Positions 9,108-18,112 of a stretch of DNA of 59,103 bases are shown here, piece by piece. Under the pieces are notes generated by a model that worked only from the letters and a program-made list of their open reading frames with translations, ran no database searches and was not told the DNA's origin. Origin of the DNA: Domibacillus sp. PGB-M46 (GTDB lineage Bacteria; Bacillota; Bacilli; Bacillales; Domibacillaceae). The number at the start of each line of letters is the position of its first letter. Positions within the stretch are counted from its first letter, which is position 1. The position numbers were made by a program, and so were the translations under genes. The DNA lies in contig NZ_JAKGCR010000027.1 in NCBI RefSeq assembly GCF_022668875.1, positions 1 through 59,103 of the forward strand, in the 5' to 3' direction.

Positions 9108-9186
9108 TAATCAACAGTTTTGGTCTGCTGCTGAATAAATCGGTATTGGTATTAATTTTCTGTATGTACGAAATGTTGATTGACTA
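9108..9186. repeat. ~75-bp imperfect palindromic element, copy 1
   Basis: Its left end (TCAACAGTTTTGGTC) and right end (TGTATGTACGAAATGTTGAT) are roughly inverted. It aligns along its whole length with 9950-10026. Partial copies occur near 8188, 8558, 10998, 11338 and 11946, always between small genes. Confidence 0.6.
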
Positions 9187-9243
9187 GTATTTGTTTCAAT
9201 ACGATTTGATATAATTAGCAATTATGAGGAAGGAATGTTTTGT

Positions 9244-9510
9244 TTGAATCGTCAAGTAATAAAGGAAGCTGCTTTTACATTTTTCACCTATATGATTCTC
9301 GTTCTTTTTGCTTACCATGCAAGCCACATAAACTGGAATATTACACTTCTTAACAATCTAAACCCTTTAATTATGGTTCTAGGTCTACTATTGATTGACA
9401 GTTATCTTCGTCGGGGGCAGAAGATTTTAACCAAAAAGGCTTACTCTATACTATATGTTATCAGTGCGTTTGTAGGTCTTGCCATTTATTTTGGATTAAC
9501 CTCATTTTGA
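9244..9510 (+). CDS. Small membrane protein
   Basis: An 88-residue, strongly hydrophobic protein with three predicted membrane segments. The TTG at 9244 is chosen as the start because GAGGAAGGA at 9227-9234 abuts the in-frame ATG at 9235 and is too close for that codon but well placed for the TTG. It begins a tight cluster with the next two small membrane proteins. No function can be assigned. Confidence 0.55.
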   Translation: MNRQVIKEAAFTFFTYMILVLFAYHASHINWNITLLNNLNPLIMVLGLLLIDSYLRRGQKILTKKAYSILYVISAFVGLAIYFGLTSF

Positions 9511-9534
9511 ATTTGTATGCAGGAGATTGATATC

Positions 9535-9714
9535 GTGTTTAAGATAATATTAAGAAATTATTTGATAGTTACACTTGTTTACTCGGTGGTAATGCTTTTC
9601 TTTTTTGAGGCTGACAAGGTTGACTATATTAGCGGGTGGAGCGCTTATACTCTTGGATACTTGATAGTCGCTTACCGTGAGATAAAAAAAGAGAAGAAAA
9701 CAGAAAAGAAATGA
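9535..9714 (+). CDS. Small membrane protein
   Basis: A 59-residue protein with two hydrophobic segments and a highly basic tail (EIKKEKKTEKK). The GTG at 9535 is chosen because AGGAGA ends 8 nt before it. The stop overlaps the next start by 4 bp (ATGA), which implies coupled translation with its neighbour. Confidence 0.55.
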   Translation: MFKIILRNYLIVTLVYSVVMLFFFEADKVDYISGWSAYTLGYLIVAYREIKKEKKTEKK

Positions 9715-9935
9715 TAAATATGATTGATAGTACGGTTTTGACAATAATTGCTGTCTTTGCTTATGGTATTTTTTATTTTCTTTGGACCTCTCGAAACAAA
9801 GAAGCAGCCAGAAAAAGAAATGAAGAAATAAAAAAAGAATTTAAAGGCGAAGGAAAATACGGCATATTAGCGGTCTTTCTTTTGTTCGGACCTGCCCTCC
9901 TTTTCATAGCCATTCTTTGGTTGATAATAGAATGA
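9711..9935 (+). CDS. Small membrane protein
   Basis: A 74-residue protein with membrane segments near residues 6-25 and 49-73 around a charged middle (RNKEAARKRNEEIKKEFKGE). It overlaps the preceding gene by 4 bp, so the three genes from 9244 form one unit. It may act with them in the membrane. No family is recognised. Confidence 0.55.
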   Translation: MINMIDSTVLTIIAVFAYGIFYFLWTSRNKEAARKRNEEIKKEFKGEGKYGILAVFLLFGPALLFIAILWLIIE

Positions 9936-9949
9936 ATCGCATAAAAAGT

Positions 9950-10026
9950 TATTCAACAGTATAGGTCAACTGCCGCTTAATCTAGAATTAGTCCTGCTTA
10001 TCTGTATGGACGAACTGTTAATTAAG
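9950..10026. repeat. ~75-bp imperfect palindromic element, copy 2
   Basis: ATTCAACAGTATAGGTCAAC at the left end and ATGGACGAACTGTTAATT at the right end are imperfectly inverted. It aligns over its full length with 9108-9186, which suggests a small non-autonomous (MITE-like) or recombination-site element. Confidence 0.6.
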
Positions 10027-10097
10027 GATTTAGGTTGTTATGTCTTTAATATTTTGGTTCTCCTAAACACTGGTGCAGACATATTATTAAAAGAAAA

Positions 10098-10124
10098 AGA
10101 GGATCAATTTTTTTTGGTCCTTCG
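10098..10124 (-). terminator. Terminator after the SMI1/KNR4 gene
   Basis: AGGATCAA pairs with TTGGTCCT (one G-T pair) around a T-rich loop. On the minus strand it is followed by CTCTTTTTCTTTT. Confidence 0.6.
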
Positions 10125-10142
10125 CTTTATTTGTTCTTTAAC

Positions 10143-10934
10143 TTAATTTTCATCGAAATACATATCTGCATAATACTCTATTTCTTTATCCTTCCGTATG
10201 ATGGATGCCATTTCCTTGACCCCTTTAGAAGACAGTATCCCTACTTCATTGAAATGATTAGCATAATTGGCTGCCAACTGTTTAATCTCAAGAATTGGAT
10301 TTTGAAGCAGAACGATCAGCTTTTGCTCAATAAAGGATTCATTTCCTTGCGTATTTTCATAAAGAAAGTTCAAAGCAAGAATAACCTCTTGTTCATTATT
10401 CGTTGATAAAGCTGTGTCAACTTCATCGAGAGTCAAATGTGTGATATCTGGTTCGAAATAAGCATCTTCAAGCTCGTCCTCTTTTTCTTCTTCAACGTAT
10501 AATCCATTTAAGAATGTCTCAAAATTAGGCGCTAATTCAATAATCTGTCCAGAGTCCGCATCAATATATATAACAGGAGGCTCTTTTTTTGTATTCCGGT
10601 AATCAAATGCCACCCACGAATGTCCTTCTCCGGAGAATAAAACAATATTTGTGGGCAGCTCCCATTCTTTTATTAGATATTCGCTTTGTAGTATACCGTC
10701 TTCTTCACTCACGCCTAAAATATGGTCTATATGAATATGGCCCCCTGCCCAAGAGGTCGGGACACTGGAAGGAAATGCGTTATAGTGAATGTATCCGCCA
10801 TTCTGTTCTTTAAGAAGATTAATATACGATTCAGGTAGCTTTACTTTAAGTTCTTCTTCTGCGTCTTCAACTGCTTTATCCGTTAAAGGTGGTAACTTAT
10901 AATAATCATCATCTTGCCATATAGTTTTCAACAT
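10143..10934 (-). CDS. SMI1/KNR4 family protein
   Basis: A 263-residue soluble, acidic protein. The N-terminal ~145 residues match the SMI1/KNR4 fold: TDKAVEDAEEELKVKLPESY, then LLKEQNGGYIHYNAFPS, GEGHSWVAFDYR and PVIYIDADSGQIIELAPNFE. The C-terminal ~100 residues look helical, and I cannot name a family for that part. In bacteria SMI1/KNR4 proteins commonly act as immunity proteins against polymorphic toxins, but no toxin gene is visible beside it. It stands alone, with its own terminator, between two copies of the boundary repeat. Confidence 0.85.
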   Translation of the reverse strand: MLKTIWQDDDYYKLPPLTDKAVEDAEEELKVKLPESYINLLKEQNGGYIHYNAFPSSVPTSWAGGHIHIDHILGVSEEDGILQSEYLIKEWELPTNIVLFSGEGHSWVAFDYRNTKKEPPVIYIDADSGQIIELAPNFETFLNGLYVEEEKEDELEDAYFEPDITHLTLDEVDTALSTNNEQEVILALNFLYENTQGNESFIEQKLIVLLQNPILEIKQLAANYANHFNEVGILSSKGVKEMASIIRKDKEIEYYADMYFDEN

Positions 10935-10997
10935 TGAACTATTCCTCCCAAAACGGATTAAACAGTTACTGCCATTTTAACGTTAGACTTTTATTTA

Positions 10998-11023
10998 CTC
11001 AACAGTATCGGTCAGCTATTGAC
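10998..11023. repeat. Cassette-boundary repeat (left half)
   Basis: TCAACAGTATCGGTCAGC followed by TATTGACC matches the left half of the ~75-bp element. It lies directly upstream of the next small gene. Confidence 0.5.
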
Positions 11024-11081
11024 CAGTAAAATACATTGGAACGTAAATCTAATTATGTTTTAGTGGGATGAGGTGAAAAAA

Positions 11082-11312
11082 ATGACTTGGAATGAATTCA
11101 TAGATCTCCAAGAGCGAGTAGGTTGGGGAGAAGAATTCAGCTTTGATTATAAGGGAGAAGAGTACTGGATAAGCCAAAATACAGATGGATATTTTCTAAC
11201 ACGCTCTAAAGATTCAATGACGCAAGAATTTGATACCTCAGAAGCTCTTTTTGTTAAAGGAAAAATTAATGGAAAGTATCTTTCAGAAATTTACTCTGAT
11301 ATAGAATGGTAG
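11082..11312 (+). CDS. Hypothetical small protein
   Basis: A 76-residue acidic cytoplasmic protein beginning MTWNEFIDLQERVGWGEEF. The ATG at 11082 is preferred to an upstream GTG because GATGAGG is correctly spaced for it. The text (FSFDYKGEEYWISQNTDGYF) suggests a compact beta-rich domain. No family is recognised. It is a single-gene unit between two boundary repeats. Confidence 0.6.
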   Translation: MTWNEFIDLQERVGWGEEFSFDYKGEEYWISQNTDGYFLTRSKDSMTQEFDTSEALFVKGKINGKYLSEIYSDIEW

Positions 11313-11337
11313 CCAAACTTCTGAGATGTTTGATGCA

Positions 11338-11362
11338 CAGTATGTACGGACTGTTTATTAAC
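11338..11362. repeat. Cassette-boundary repeat (right half)
   Basis: CAGTATGTACGGACTGTTTA, followed by TTAAC, matches the right end of the ~75-bp element. It lies just upstream of the lipoprotein gene. Confidence 0.5.
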
Positions 11363-11421
11363 ACATTCGCCGCCTCAAAAGTGATAATATATGGTATTGT
11401 CAAACGAAAGGAGTGATAATT

Positions 11422-11886
11422 TTGGAAAATTACAAACATTTGGTTGTGTTTATTGGTGTAATACTATTATTTGTTGCCGGTTGTTCAAATGAAATCAAAT
11501 TAAGTGAAACTAAATCAAACACAACTAAAAATAGCGGAAAAGTAATTACAGTAGAAAAACATAGCATAAAAGAAGGTAATTATGAACCTTTCAGAGAAAT
11601 CTCCGATGATGATGCAGTTCAAAAAATTGAGGACATACTTGCTAGCATTGCATGGGAGAACGCAGAAGTAAGTATGGCATCCCCTCCACATTCTAGATTC
11701 CATTTAGGAGAAAAAAATGAACAAGCTGAGACAAATAAGATAGTTTACTACCTGTGGGTTAGCCCAAGTAAAGAGAAAGTAGAACTTGTTATAGAGGGTG
11801 AAGGTAAATATGCTCAATTAAGCAAGGGTCAGTCAGCAGAACTATTTCAGACAATTACAGATAGAAAATTGTCTGACGTAAAATAA
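11422..11886 (+). CDS. Small putative lipoprotein
   Basis: A 154-residue exported protein. A hydrophobic signal segment ends in the lipobox FVAGC, followed by a Ser/Thr/Lys-rich linker and a mature domain of about 110 residues. The TTG at 11422 is chosen because AAAGGAG lies 8 nt before it. The protein should be anchored on the outer face of the membrane. No function can be assigned. A strong terminator follows immediately. Confidence 0.7.
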   Translation: MENYKHLVVFIGVILLFVAGCSNEIKLSETKSNTTKNSGKVITVEKHSIKEGNYEPFREISDDDAVQKIEDILASIAWENAEVSMASPPHSRFHLGEKNEQAETNKIVYYLWVSPSKEKVELVIEGEGKYAQLSKGQSAELFQTITDRKLSDVK

Positions 11887-11920
11887 AAATAAAAGGAACA
11901 TCAGAGGTTCCTTTTATTTT
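11886..11920 (+). terminator. Terminator after the lipoprotein gene
   Basis: AAAATAAAAGGAAC pairs perfectly with GTTCCTTTTATTTT, ending in a T-run. Confidence 0.85.
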
Positions 11921-11945
11921 TATTTAATTACTGTTAGAGCGTTTT

Positions 11946-11972
11946 ATTCAACAGTTTTGGTCAACTATTGAT
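11946..11972. repeat. Cassette-boundary repeat (left half)
   Basis: ATTCAACAGTTTTGGTCAAC followed by TATTGATT matches the left half of the ~75-bp element. It is the last copy in the 8-12 kb stretch. Confidence 0.5.
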
Positions 11973-12016
11973 TTATCCATCTTCTTAGAAAAAGAACTTT
12001 ACAAAATTTCACCCTA

Positions 12017-12050
12017 AAAAATCAGCCAACAAGAATTATGGCTGATTTTT
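12017..12050. terminator. Bidirectional terminator
   Basis: AAAATCAGCCA pairs with TGGCTGATTTT, with A- and T-runs at either side. It separates the small-gene stretch from the convergent MFS gene. Confidence 0.7.
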
Positions 12051-12133
12051 ATTGATGCACATAATAATTACGTTCATGTTGTATTGGAGGTTGAGCTTTT
12101 GATTCACTCTCTTGAACTAACGCCCCCGTTAGT

Positions 12134-13321
12134 TTAAGTACAATTCTTCACATTATAGTTTTTCTCTTTTTTTGTTTCTTGGACCTTTTGGTTACTAAGG
12201 ACAAAACTAATAATTGCTGCAATACTACAAACATATGGCAGGAAAGGATAACCCCAATTAGATATGACATAACCACCAATAATTGAACCAATGGTAATAC
12301 CAATATACAGAGCCGTATTATTCCACGCCATAACAATTCCTCGTTCCCTGGGATATTCGACTGTTAACCGTGCTTGGTATGATGTAAATCCTGCATACCC
12401 AACCAAAGCCCATATGAACAGAAAGAAATAAATCCAATCGCCAGATGAGAAGAATATTCCTAAACAAACGAGTATAAGGGTCAATAAAATTAGCGTAGCT
12501 TTAGAAATCTTCTTTTCTCCAAACCTGTCTGTGAATTGTCCACTTATAAGACTGCCTAAGACAGCACCAATACCATAAAAAGTAACCGCTAATGCGATTT
12601 CTGATGATGTGTATCTATTTTCGGAATAAAGAGCCGCACCTAAGTAAACATAAAGAGCATACATTGAAATCGCCCAAGTGGTGGTAACACTTACTGAACC
12701 AAGTATTCTTGGCAGATTTCCTTCTAATAGATTTTTTGTTGCATTCCTTTCAGGAACATATTTCCACGCTTTAAAATTTACTGCCGCCAATAAAGTCCCT
12801 ATAATAGCCATTACAACAAATACTGAACGCCAACCAAGAAAATGCTCTAGTAACGTACCGATTGGTGCTCCTGCCCAAAGAGCTGTTAAATGTCCTGAAA
12901 CAACAATAGAAAGCCAAGTTCCTCTCCGATTTGATGGTGCAATATCCCCGATAATGGCATAAATCAAAGGGGTGACTGCAGCAACGGCCAAACCAGCTAA
13001 AATACGACTAATGATTAACCAGGTAAAAGAAGGTGAAGAAGCAGTTAAGATATTAGAGAAGGAAAACAACAATAACCCAAATGTAATAAAAATCCCTCTT
13101 CCGTTTTTATCTGAAGCCCAACCAAAGAAAGGGGCTGCAATAGCATATGTTACAGCAAAAACAGTTACCATCCATCCTGTCATCGCTGAATTAACACTAT
13201 ACGCTTCCGAAATGAACGGCAGTAACGGAGATACTACAAATAAATCTGTCCCCATTAGAAACAAAGTTATCCAACCAACACTTAAACTGACTCTCCCTTC
13301 CAAGCCCATTACCTCCCCCAT
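12134..13321 (-). CDS. MFS transporter, drug/metabolite exporter type
   Basis: A major facilitator of 395 residues with twelve predicted membrane helices. The N-terminal text (GTDLFVVSPLLPFISEAY) and the loop 2-3 motif (GWASDKNGRGIFITFGLLLF) are typical of the AraJ/drug:H+ antiporter (12-helix) group. It probably exports a small organic compound using the proton gradient; the substrate is unknown. The start is uncertain: GGGGGAGG lies inside the first codons, so the true start may be the TTG eight codons after the first ATG or so, giving a slightly shorter protein. Confidence 0.85.
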   Translation of the reverse strand: MGEVMGLEGRVSLSVGWITLFLMGTDLFVVSPLLPFISEAYSVNSAMTGWMVTVFAVTYAIAAPFFGWASDKNGRGIFITFGLLLFSFSNILTASSPSFTWLIISRILAGLAVAAVTPLIYAIIGDIAPSNRRGTWLSIVVSGHLTALWAGAPIGTLLEHFLGWRSVFVVMAIIGTLLAAVNFKAWKYVPERNATKNLLEGNLPRILGSVSVTTTWAISMYALYVYLGAALYSENRYTSSEIALAVTFYGIGAVLGSLISGQFTDRFGEKKISKATLILLTLILVCLGIFFSSGDWIYFFLFIWALVGYAGFTSYQARLTVEYPRERGIVMAWNNTALYIGITIGSIIGGYVISNWGYPFLPYVCSIAAIISFVLSNQKVQETKKEKNYNVKNCT

Positions 13322-13398
13322 TTACAATTATTATTACATGTATATTTTTTAGAGTCATAATTGTTCAAGTAAATTTCTCCGTTTGTTCAATAAGAAAA

Positions 13399-13419
13399 GG
13401 AGGTGCCGCAGCTACCTCC
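13399..13419 (-). terminator. Terminator after the GNAT gene
   Basis: GGAGGTGC pairs with GCTACCTCC-type sequence. On the minus strand it is followed by TTTTCTTATT, placing it at the end of the acetyltransferase gene. Confidence 0.6.
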
Positions 13420-13475
13420 GTTGTTAAGTTAAAGCACCCTTTAGTTTAAATAAGCAACACTCCGAAAATACAGGA

Positions 13476-14057
13476 TTATTGTAGCATACTCTCCAACTTC
13501 CCCTTCACTAGCACCCATTCTTGGTCGATTACACTGTAAAATACAGAGTCTCTTAAATAACCGTCAGGCATAACCATATGATTCCGAAGCACTCCTTCTT
13601 TTACCGCACCCAGCCGTTCAATTGCCTGCTGGGACCGCACATTTCGATTATCTGTTTTCATCTGAACACGAATTGTCCCAAGTGTCTCAAAGCAGTGTTT
13701 CAAAAGAAGATACTTACATTCTGTATTTATTCTAGTTCGCCACACAGTTGGAGACAGCCATGTCCAACCAATTTCCAAGTTACGGTTTGGTGTGGATATA
13801 TTAAGAAAACGAGTGCTTCCCACAATTTTCCCCGAATCCTTGTCGAAGATAACAAAAGGAAATTCGCTTTCTTGCTCTCTCGCTTGAAGTGCTCCATTCA
13901 CAAGATACTTCATATCTTCAATCGATTGAACCTTCATTGGCATGTATGCCCATATATCTGGATTGTTTCCCGCATCAAATAATTCCTGTACGTGATAATC
14001 CTCCATAGGTTGTATCTTTACTCTATCTCCTATTAATACTACTGGTGTTATCTCCAT
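13476..14057 (-). CDS. GNAT family N-acetyltransferase (RimJ/RimL type)
   Basis: A 193-residue cytoplasmic acetyltransferase of the type that modifies protein N-termini or small amines with acetyl-CoA. The fold is recognisable from the start (LIGDRVKIQPMEDYHVQELF), the beta4 strand LEIGWTWLSPTVWRTRINTE, and DNRNVRSQQAIERLGAVKEG, which forms the later part of the acetyl-CoA binding domain. It stands alone with its own terminator. The acceptor substrate is unknown. Confidence 0.88.
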   Translation of the reverse strand: MEITPVVLIGDRVKIQPMEDYHVQELFDAGNNPDIWAYMPMKVQSIEDMKYLVNGALQAREQESEFPFVIFDKDSGKIVGSTRFLNISTPNRNLEIGWTWLSPTVWRTRINTECKYLLLKHCFETLGTIRVQMKTDNRNVRSQQAIERLGAVKEGVLRNHMVMPDGYLRDSVFYSVIDQEWVLVKGKLESMLQ

Positions 14058-14750
14058 AATTCTTCTCTCCTTTTTTTCTTTGGCATGATTATATAAACAA
14101 ACTGTCCTGCATTAAAGTAACAGTTCTTTATTTTTTATAAGGTACAGATAAAAGAGGAAGCAGATACTACATGGTATTTGCAAGAAGAGAGTTCTTTTCG
14201 GTGCAACATATATGATGCAAGATCTCCACTGTCTTGGAGTGTCAGTGTAATACATTTCAATCAATCGACTATAACAAGAAGGATGACACGGAGAAGCCGG
14301 AATGATAACTAACCTCAGACCACGAGTCCCGGAGCAGCTTAGCAGGCCTCTGCCTTATGAATAGACCGAACGAAGGAATGTAAGCGCACTGACGCCAAGA
14401 GACATGGGAGGGTACATCATCATAAGCGCTGCAGAGATCCATAGTTCATCACAATACCGGAAGAAAAATACAATTATTTCCATTTGATTTAGCGAAGCGT
14501 ACACCAACTTGGTAATAAAAATAATAAATTCAAAACTATGTTTATAAGTAAGTATAAAAATAATTTTCCCTTCATCACGAAGTGATGTAAGCCGTTAATA
14601 CATCAATGTTTATAGAGGGAGGTTAGCTTAATAAGTCTTTCGCCTTCTGAGGTTTAAAAAGAACAATATAGTGAATAACCTAACATGGAATACTTTTCAG
14701 TCTGTAATGTCTACTTAGAAATTCTTAGAAAAAGACGGGGGAAATACTGA
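14058..14750. other. Gene-free stretch with a possible decayed mobile element
   Basis: No convincing coding frame. Bases about 14205-14465 have a more balanced composition than their A+T-rich surroundings (for example CACGAGTCCCGGAGCAGC near 14320) and look like a structured non-coding flank or a remnant of an insertion sequence that I cannot identify. Bases 14470-14750 are A+T-rich and hold the promoter region of the EamA transporter gene. Confidence 0.35.
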
Positions 14751-15656
14751 ATGAATAAAACATTAACAGGGGCGTTCTGTTTATCTTTGGCAGCTAGTAT
14801 ATGGGGAGGGATGTTTGTAGTCAGCAAGTATGTTTTAGAGTATATTCCTCCCTTTACACTCATCTGGATACGTTATCTTATAGGATTTTTAGTGTTGTAT
14901 ACAATTTTGAAAGTTTCCCAGAAGAAAAGACAGTCTGTTAAAAAAGAACGGAAAGACTGGTCAATGTTTATATGGATAGGTTTTATTGGTTATTTTGTTT
15001 CTATATCTTGTCAGTTTATAGGGGTAAAGCTAGCAGATGCTCATACTGGTTCACTTATTACAGCCACTACTCCTGCCTTCACTCTGATTTTGGCAAGGCT
15101 GTTTTTAAAAGAAAAATTAACTGCACGAAATATAATCGCTCTTCTCCTAGCAACTTTTGGAGTCATCATTACGATAGAGTGGGATAATCAAATGGGTAAT
15201 TACTTATGGGGTATTTTAGTCCTTGCAGGTGCAGCCGTCTCCTGGGCATTGTTATCTGTTTCTGTGAAAGAAGCTGCCCACAAGTTTTCTTCTGTAGAAA
15301 TTACAACTTATGGAGTTTTCTTCGCTCTAATTATGACTACTCCCTTTGCCGTATGGGAACTTCAATCAAAAGAAATTCTTTTCCAGAACACAGCGGTTAT
15401 TCTAGGTGTTATCTATTTGGGTGTTGTCTCAACTGCTGGTGCCTTTTTTTTATGGAATAAAGGAATGGAATTAATGGATGCAGGAACAGGTTCGCTCTTT
15501 TTCTTTTTCCAGCCAATTGTCGGGGCTTTTCTCGGGTGGTTATTATTAAATGAACATATAGGGATTAACTTTGTTATAGGTGGCTTCCTCATTCTAGTGG
15601 GAATATTCGTTATAACGAGCAAACCAAAAAATAATGCAGCAAGAGACTCGATATGA
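14751..15656 (+). CDS. EamA/DMT family transporter
   Basis: An integral membrane protein of 301 residues with ten predicted helices arranged as two EamA repeats (ASIWGGMFVVSKYVLEYIPP in the first, VSWALLSVSVKEAA starting the second). Members export amino acids, nucleotides or other metabolites. The substrate is unknown. GACGGGGGAAA lies before the ATG. It has no obvious operon partner. Confidence 0.9.
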   Translation: MNKTLTGAFCLSLAASIWGGMFVVSKYVLEYIPPFTLIWIRYLIGFLVLYTILKVSQKKRQSVKKERKDWSMFIWIGFIGYFVSISCQFIGVKLADAHTGSLITATTPAFTLILARLFLKEKLTARNIIALLLATFGVIITIEWDNQMGNYLWGILVLAGAAVSWALLSVSVKEAAHKFSSVEITTYGVFFALIMTTPFAVWELQSKEILFQNTAVILGVIYLGVVSTAGAFFLWNKGMELMDAGTGSLFFFFQPIVGAFLGWLLLNEHIGINFVIGGFLILVGIFVITSKPKNNAARDSI

Positions 15657-15994
15657 AAGTTTCTATATAATTGTATTTAAACTAACGGGGCTTTTATTCA
15701 ATATCTAAAATTACCGATAAGTCGAAAACATGTAAATTTTTATTCATTTATTGCATATTTTCGGCTTTTCATATTCAAAAAACATACTATCATAAACAGC
15801 ATTTTTTAATTGCTAAATACACCATCTACTAGGTATTATTGCCACATCTCCCGTTTGGAAGAATTTTAACTTGATGTATCAATTGCTTCAATTATCTTGA
15901 TTGCAGGAAATAAACTAGATACTCGTTTGATAATAATAAAAAAATGCAATATTACCTCTTTTAATATTAAGTAATATCACATTTTAATTAACGG
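15657..15994. other. Intergenic, no gene seen
   Basis: A+T-rich. The only structure is ATATTAC at 15949-15955 pairing with GTAATAT near 15970-15976, just beyond the stop of the RpiR-family gene. It could serve as that gene's weak terminator. Confidence 0.4.
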
Positions 15995-16849
15995 TTATTC
16001 ATTTAAGGAATGATAATTCATATTTGTTAAAATCTTATTTACTTTATCAAGACGTTCCTTTGTTCTTTCTGGGTAATTGATCGCAATGGCGCTGATTAAA
16101 TAATCGGCAACAAACATGGATGATACCGCTGAATTATGAAAAGCGATACTGCTTGAGTTACAAGGTAAAATTAAGTCGGAATGCTTCATAAGCGGTGACG
16201 AGTAGCTATCCGTAATAGAAATAACTTGTACCCCGTTCCCTTTTGCTGTTTCCGTAAAGTCAATAATCCTCCTTGCGTATCGAGGGAAACTTATGGCGAT
16301 CACCAGATCGTTTGATGACATATTCACGATAGTATCCACCCAATCACTTACATCAGAGACGATCATTTGTGTATTCCCCAAAAGACGATTAAGTCCATGT
16401 GTTAAGTATTGGGCTACAGGCAGACCGCTTCTCACACTTGTGCAGATAATACGTTCGGCAGATACAATTTTCTCAATAGTCTCCTCAAGAATTTCAGGTG
16501 TTATTATATTCATGGTATCCTGAATGCTGCTGATCTGGCTTTCTGCATACCGCCCCCATAAATTATTCTCGCCCATCCCTTTTATATTAGCTTCAAGTCT
16601 TGTTTGCGGAGCAGCACGATTACGAAGTATCTCCTGGAGTCCCTTTTGAAATTCTGTGTACCCCGAATAACCGACACTAAAGGTTAGGCGCATAATCGTT
16701 GTTGTACTTGTACCGACAATGCCCGCCAATTGATCCACTGTCAAAAAAGCAACATCAAGCGGATGCTTAATAATATAGTCTGCTACTCTCTTTTGTGTTT
16801 CCGTCAGTTCTGAAATTTTTTCCTGTAGTTTAATAATTGGGTTTTCCAT
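15995..16849 (-). CDS. RpiR/MurR family regulator (HTH plus SIS domain)
   Basis: A 284-residue regulator. The N-terminal HTH_6 domain (ELTETQKRVADYIIKHP and TVDQLAGIVGTSTTTIMRL) is followed by a sugar-isomerase (SIS) effector domain with VSAERIICTSVRSGLPVAQY and ISFPRYARR. The start MENPIIKLQEKI at 16849 is preferred to a start 14 codons upstream because GGAGAG is 5-6 nt before it. RpiR proteins bind GTAAT/ATTAC-type palindromes, and such sites occur upstream of the neighbouring catabolic genes. It is the likely local regulator, probably sensing a phosphorylated or acidic metabolite. Confidence 0.9.
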   Translation of the reverse strand: MENPIIKLQEKISELTETQKRVADYIIKHPLDVAFLTVDQLAGIVGTSTTTIMRLTFSVGYSGYTEFQKGLQEILRNRAAPQTRLEANIKGMGENNLWGRYAESQISSIQDTMNIITPEILEETIEKIVSAERIICTSVRSGLPVAQYLTHGLNRLLGNTQMIVSDVSDWVDTIVNMSSNDLVIAISFPRYARRIIDFTETAKGNGVQVISITDSYSSPLMKHSDLILPCNSSSIAFHNSAVSSMFVADYLISAIAINYPERTKERLDKVNKILTNMNYHSLNE

Positions 16850-16937
16850 TTTATCTCTCCAAATAGACATCAGATGTCGTAATTTTTCCACCTATCACCT
16901 TTAAAAATAGTATCACCTTATTCTTTTTTTGTAAAAA

Positions 16938-18074
16938 TTACTTTTTAAAATGAATAGAACCAGTCAAAATAATTATTCCGCATATATAGAATACACCAGA
17001 CATTCCAATGAAACCTGAAACCGTACCTAGAGAAAGCGGTGCAATGATTTGAGTCAATTTGTTAAATGTCAGCCGCAATCCTAAACCTTCCGCTACACGG
17101 TTTTTAGGCAGTGCCATGATTGTAGCAAAGATTGAGAGCGGCTGTGCAATTCCAGTACAAAAGCCTAAAAGAAGAGAGAACATACTGAGCCATACAATAT
17201 GATCTGCAACAGGATGTAAAAGATATGAAAGACCTGCCAAAAGGATCGAGAGAGTAATGACAACATCCCGTTTTAAATGTTGAGAAATCCATGGTAAAAA
17301 GCCTCGTATGAGCATGCCGGCACCTGCATTTAACGAGACAATAACACCAATAACAAAACCTGAGTGCCCATTTTCAGATGCAAGCAACGGAAAAAAAGCA
17401 ATATATGTATCTTTTGAAAGCAGAACGATAGAACTGACCAGCACCGCCTTTCTCAAGTCAGGGATTCGAAGCAGGCCAAAAGCATTTCCCGTTCTTTTTC
17501 GGGATGATTTCTCGATTGATTGTTTACCGTCAAATACAAAAGACAATAGAAGCGTAAGGATTAGTAGAATGCCTAATAATAAAAATGCATAATTATAACT
17601 GAAAAAATCAGATGAAAAACCTGCTATTAATGGGCCAATAAAACTGCCCGCTGCTACAGCAATACTAAAAACCGAGATGTAGTACTCACGAAGTTTGCTT
17701 TTTGAAAACTGCCCTGAATATGCCTGCATCGACAATACAAATACTAACTGAGAAAGTCCAGAAAATATTTGTGACAGATAGACCCCTGCTATGTTGCCGA
17801 ATAAAAACAGTATGATCAGAGACACGCTTCCTAACAGGATACTTGCTATCAAAGGTTTCTTAATGCCAACACGATCTATCACTTTTCCAAATGGAATAGA
17901 CACAAAAAGCGGTAAAAAAGAGAACAAGGAAACTAAAATTCCAACTTCCATGTGACTGGCGCCCAGTTTATTGGCATATAAGGGAATGAGGGGTCTGCTG
18001 CCTGCGATACTGACCATATATAGAGCTGTACATGTAAAGAATATATACGAATGAAACTGCCTTCTTTTTTTCAT
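16938..18074 (-). CDS. MFS transporter
   Basis: A 378-residue major facilitator with twelve predicted helices. The motif between helices 2 and 3 is IPFGKVIDRVGIKKPL. The ATG at 18074 is chosen because AAAGGAG precedes it by about 10 nt, while an in-frame ATG eight codons upstream has no such site. It lies between the RpiR regulator and the TRAP-type operon but is separated from the latter by a terminator, so it is probably transcribed on its own. The substrate is unknown. Confidence 0.87.
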   Translation of the reverse strand: MKKRRQFHSYIFFTCTALYMVSIAGSRPLIPLYANKLGASHMEVGILVSLFSFLPLFVSIPFGKVIDRVGIKKPLIASILLGSVSLIILFLFGNIAGVYLSQIFSGLSQLVFVLSMQAYSGQFSKSKLREYYISVFSIAVAAGSFIGPLIAGFSSDFFSYNYAFLLLGILLILTLLLSFVFDGKQSIEKSSRKRTGNAFGLLRIPDLRKAVLVSSIVLLSKDTYIAFFPLLASENGHSGFVIGVIVSLNAGAGMLIRGFLPWISQHLKRDVVITLSILLAGLSYLLHPVADHIVWLSMFSLLLGFCTGIAQPLSIFATIMALPKNRVAEGLGLRLTFNKLTQIIAPLSLGTVSGFIGMSGVFYICGIIILTGSIHFKK

Positions 18075-18112
18075 TCTTTCCTGTCTCCTTTCTAACATAC
18101 AGGAAAAAGAAA

